A stretch of DNA of 64,000 nt from Seleniivibrio woodruffii. Lineage in GTDB: Bacteria; Chrysiogenota; Deferribacteres; Deferribacterales; Geovibrionaceae. A program made the translations under genes and the position numbers. Positions 61,703-64,000 of the stretch are shown piece by piece. Each line of letters begins with the position of its first letter. Position 1 is the first letter of the stretch. The stretch covers positions 434,001-498,000 of the forward strand of contig NZ_SMGG01000004.1 of the NCBI RefSeq assembly GCF_004339245.1. The letters are read 5' to 3'. The notes under the pieces are model-generated. The model saw only the letters and a program-made list of their open reading frames with translations. It was not told the DNA's origin and ran no database searches.

Positions 61703-62138
61703 CCCTGTCCTCCGAGAGATTGTATTTCTTTCTGATGTTCTCAAGGATTCCGTTGACCAGAGAGGCGGATTTTTCATCCGAATATTTTCTGGCAAGGGTC
61801 ACAAAATCGTTCACTACAGCATAGAAAGGAGCCTTTCCGCCGAAAAGCTCGTGAACGGCAACCCTCAGGATGCTCCTGTCCACTTCGCCCATACGGTCGT
61901 AGTTCCAGTCCTCTCTTATGAAAGTTTTTATTATCTCATCGTTGGAATCAACCCCGGCTGCTGCGCCGAGAAAAAGAGTGCATGCGAATTCTCTGATATC
62001 TTCGCTCTCTTCTTCGGTGGATTTCCAGTAGGAATCGGAGATGTCTTTAGGGTTCTCGTCGTTGTTCACAGAGAACCTGTACATCATTTCAAATGCGTAT
62101 CTTCTTCCGGTTGTACGGTCTTTATAGAGTTTCTTCAT
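61692..62138 (-). CDS. nusB: Transcription antitermination factor NusB
   Basis: 148 residues, all-helical. TGRRYAFEMMYRFSV, IREDWNYDRMGEVDRSILRVAVHELF and VNDFVTLARKYSDEKSASLVNGILENIRKKY (split) match NusB. Partner of NusE/S10 in rRNA antitermination. The classical ribH-nusB pair with one-base overlap. Confidence 0.95.
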   Translation of the reverse strand: MKKLYKDRTTGRRYAFEMMYRFSVNNDENPKDISDSYWKSTEEESEDIREFACTLFLGAAAGVDSNDEIIKTFIREDWNYDRMGEVDRSILRVAVHELFGGKAPFYAVVNDFVTLARKYSDEKSASLVNGILENIRKKYNLSEDRVES

Positions 62139-62605
62139 TATACCAGCTTCAGCACATTAACCATTTCAAGGGCGGACATTGCAGCCTCTGCGCCCTTATT
62201 GCCATGTTTTGTTCCGGCTCTCTCCACAGCCTGCTCGATTGTGTCTGTGGTCAGAACGCCGAAAATAACGGGGATGCCTGTGTCCAGAGACACTTTCGCA
62301 ACGCCCTTTGCCACTTCGGAGGAAACGTAGTCAAAGTGGGGAGTTGAACCTCTGATGACTGCGCCGAGAGTTATTACCGCATCATATTTGCCTGTGTCGG
62401 CCAGTTTTTTCGCCATAAGCGGAATTTCGAATGCGCCGGGCACTTTGTATACCACAACGTCGCTTTCGGCCGCTTCGTGGCGGACAAGAGCATCAACTGC
62501 TCCGCCTATTAGGCTTTTTGATATGAAATCGTTGAATCTGCCTGCAACGATGGCAAATTTAAACCCTTTACCGCTGTATATACCCTGAACGGTCTTAGTT
62601 TCCAT
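62138..62605 (-). CDS. ribH: 6,7-dimethyl-8-ribityllumazine synthase
   Basis: 155 residues. Condenses the ribityl-pyrimidine with dihydroxybutanone phosphate. [67 protein letters not shown]: full match. Follows ribBA by 9 bases. Confidence 0.97.
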   Translation of the reverse strand: METKTVQGIYSGKGFKFAIVAGRFNDFISKSLIGGAVDALVRHEAAESDVVVYKVPGAFEIPLMAKKLADTGKYDAVITLGAVIRGSTPHFDYVSSEVAKGVAKVSLDTGIPVIFGVLTTDTIEQAVERAGTKHGNKGAEAAMSALEMVNVLKLV

Positions 62606-62614
62606 CTTTATCTC

Positions 62615-63838
62615 CTATACGTCCAGATGGTGTCCCATCTTTTCTTTTTTGGTCTTCATGTAATATTCGTTGTGAGCGTTCACTCCGCATGTCATGCCCA
62701 CACGCTCCACAACCTCAAGTCCGTAGCCCGAAAGACAGCGCATCTTCTTGGGGTTGTTGGTGATAAGTCTAAGATCCCTGATGCCCATATGTCTTATTAT
62801 CTGTGCGCCGAACCCGTAGTCACGCATATCCTCTTCAAAGCCGAGCTGAATATTGGCCTGAATGGTGTCCATACCTTCATCCTGAAGGTGATACGCCTTT
62901 ATCTTGTTCAGGATGCCGATTCCTCTGCCCTCCTGAAAAAGGTAGAGTATCACACCTCTGCCCTCTGCATCCACCATTTTCATGGCCTCGTGCAGCTGAG
63001 CCTGACAGTCGCATCTCTGCGAACCGAAAACGTCCCCTGTGAGGCACTGTGAGTGCACACGGAGCAGAACGGGGTCAGACGCTTTAATGTCACCTTTCCA
63101 GATAACGACAGCTTCCTGTCCGTCAACAAGGCTTTTAAAGCCTGTTATGTTGAAGTCGCCGAAGCTGGTGGGCAGCTGAGCGGCCTCCGTCTCCTCGATG
63201 AGCTGTTCGTGATCCATTCTGTATTTTATCATATCTGCGATGGTGAGCACTTTAAGATCGTGTTCTTTCGCAAACTCTGTCAGCTGGGGCATTCTGGCCA
63301 TTGAGCCGTCGTCGTTCATTATTTCGCAGATAACTGCGCCGTGGTTGGCAAGTCCCGCCATTCTGGCAAGGTCAACGGAGCCTTCGGTCTGTCCGGCACG
63401 GACAAGCACTCCGCCCTCTCTGGCACGCAGGGGGAATATATGACCGGGGCGTGCAAGGTCTGCCGCACCCTTTTTGGGGTCGTTGGCAACACGGATTGTC
63501 TGCGCCCTGTCGTGAGCCGATATTCCGGTGGTAACACCCTCTTTCGCCTCTATGGACACTGTGAAAGCTGTGCCGAAACGGGCTGAGTTTCTCTCCTCAC
63601 GCACCATAAGATCCAGCCCCAGTTCGTCGCATCTCTTTGAAGGCATGGCAAGGCAGATGAGTCCTCTGCCGTATTTCGCCATAAAGTTTATCTTCTCCGG
63701 AGTGACAAAATCAGCGGCAAAAACAAGGTCGCCCTCATTCTCCCTGTCCTCATCGTCCACCAGAATGACCATCTTTCCGTTTCTTATGTCCTCAAGCGCC
63801 TCTTCAACAGTGCAGAGGGCATTTCTGAATTCGCTCAT
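62615..63838 (-). CDS. ribBA: Bifunctional DHBP synthase / GTP cyclohydrolase II
   Basis: 407 residues. N-terminal DHBP synthase (VDDEDRENEGDLVFAADFV at about 28-46, TEGSVDLARMAGL). C-terminal GTP cyclohydrolase II (HSQCLTGDVFGSQRCDC with the Cys zinc ligands, and RGIGILNKIKAYHLQDEGMDT). Both active sites look intact. AAGGAG precedes the ATG and overlaps the ribE stop region. Confidence 0.97.
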   Translation of the reverse strand: MSEFRNALCTVEEALEDIRNGKMVILVDDEDRENEGDLVFAADFVTPEKINFMAKYGRGLICLAMPSKRCDELGLDLMVREERNSARFGTAFTVSIEAKEGVTTGISAHDRAQTIRVANDPKKGAADLARPGHIFPLRAREGGVLVRAGQTEGSVDLARMAGLANHGAVICEIMNDDGSMARMPQLTEFAKEHDLKVLTIADMIKYRMDHEQLIEETEAAQLPTSFGDFNITGFKSLVDGQEAVVIWKGDIKASDPVLLRVHSQCLTGDVFGSQRCDCQAQLHEAMKMVDAEGRGVILYLFQEGRGIGILNKIKAYHLQDEGMDTIQANIQLGFEEDMRDYGFGAQIIRHMGIRDLRLITNNPKKMRCLSGYGLEVVERVGMTCGVNAHNEYYMKTKKEKMGHHLDV

Positions 63839-63847
63839 AAAAACTCC

Positions 63848-64000
63848 TTAACCCATAAGGTCATTGAGATCGTTTAAAAAATTTGCGGCATCCTTTTCCT
63901 TTTTCAGCAGTTTTTCCAGATACCTTGCGATAGCGTCCACCTCAAGGTTCACCTGCGAACCCTGCCTTTTGTCTGCAAGCGAGGTGTTTTCGTAGGTATG
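63848..64000 (-). CDS. ribE: Riboflavin synthase, C-terminal end (runs off window)
   Basis: The last 50 codons (ENTSLADKRQGSQVNLEVDAIARYLEKLL...) match the end of riboflavin synthase alpha chains, where GxxVNLEVD is characteristic. It leads into ribBA-ribH-nusB, forming a riboflavin operon whose promoter and any FMN riboswitch lie beyond the window. The rest is missing. Confidence 0.88.
   Translation of the reverse strand, partial: HTYENTSLADKRQGSQVNLEVDAIARYLEKLLKKEKDAANFLNDLNDLMG

Noticed and set aside
1-64000. tRNA, rRNA, prophage, insertion sequence or integrative element
   Set aside because: No cloverleaf, rRNA segment, integrase, transposase or phage gene was recognised by reading either strand. 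A tRNA scan was not possible.

Overview
This 64 kb window looks like core chromosome of a Gram-negative, probably anaerobic bacterium. It has a TolC-type outer-membrane protein, lipoprotein-like genes, a PilT motor, indolepyruvate:ferredoxin oxidoreductase, citramalate synthase and an NtrYX pair, together with PyrR and a CGAAC-N4-GTTCG LexA box that is better known from Gram-positives. This mixture, moderate GC and the gene content suggest a Deferribacterota-type organism (Geovibrio/Denitrovibrio/Seleniivibrio relatives). That assignment is an inference from gene content, not a database match. I see no prophage, insertion sequence, CRISPR array, rRNA or tRNA. Most genes lie on the minus strand in tightly overlapping operons.

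Layout. 1-3.5 kb: DUF3568 lipoprotein, GNAT acetyltransferase, pmbA, prfB and alr (partial). 3.5-6.5 kb (+): pyrR-pyrB-pyrC behind a strong promoter and a terminator-like attenuator. 6.5-8.15 kb: a lone iron/B12-type binding protein and a divergent C_GCAxxG redox-type protein. 8.15-8.72 kb: the only long gene-free stretch; it holds a candidate minus-strand small RNA with a CCUCCUCCC loop, a pseudoknot-capable segment, a dispersed-repeat element and the cimA terminator. 8.7-14 kb: hom-apgM-lysC-cimA (threonine, lysine and isoleucine entry). 14.1-16.3 kb: an SOS mini-operon, lexA-small ORF-dinB. 16.3-21.8 kb: TPR protein-ntrY-ntrX-membrane protein. 21.8-25.7 kb: M50 protease-trpS-scpA-scpB-rluB-queD.

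25.8-28.2 kb: an apparent degenerate HD-GYP protein and a divergent HxlR/NmrA-like pair with three inverted repeats between them. 28.3-32.3 kb: pgeF-yggS-yggT-PIN/TRAM-ispD. 32.4-37.8 kb: glgP-thioesterase-MFS-AraC-VOC. 37.9-49 kb: the translation/RNA superoperon rimP-nusA-ylxR-infB-rbfA-truB-rpsO-pnp, then an M16 peptidase and dut. Its infB carries a remarkable repeat-rich disordered segment. 49-54.3 kb: LOG-PHP-TPR-like-iorA-iorB-PHP. 54.4-56.2 kb (+): marR (probably leaderless) and tolC. 56.2-64 kb: ribE (partial)-ribBA-ribH-nusB-hypothetical-DUF4911-tldD-HD nuclease-DUF502-aroE-pilT.

Most interesting signals: the candidate anti-Shine-Dalgarno small RNA, the YNRD-repeat arm of IF2, the three-gene SOS cassette, the pyr leader with a possible leader peptide, the alternative homoserine kinase context and several dispersed palindromic repeats.
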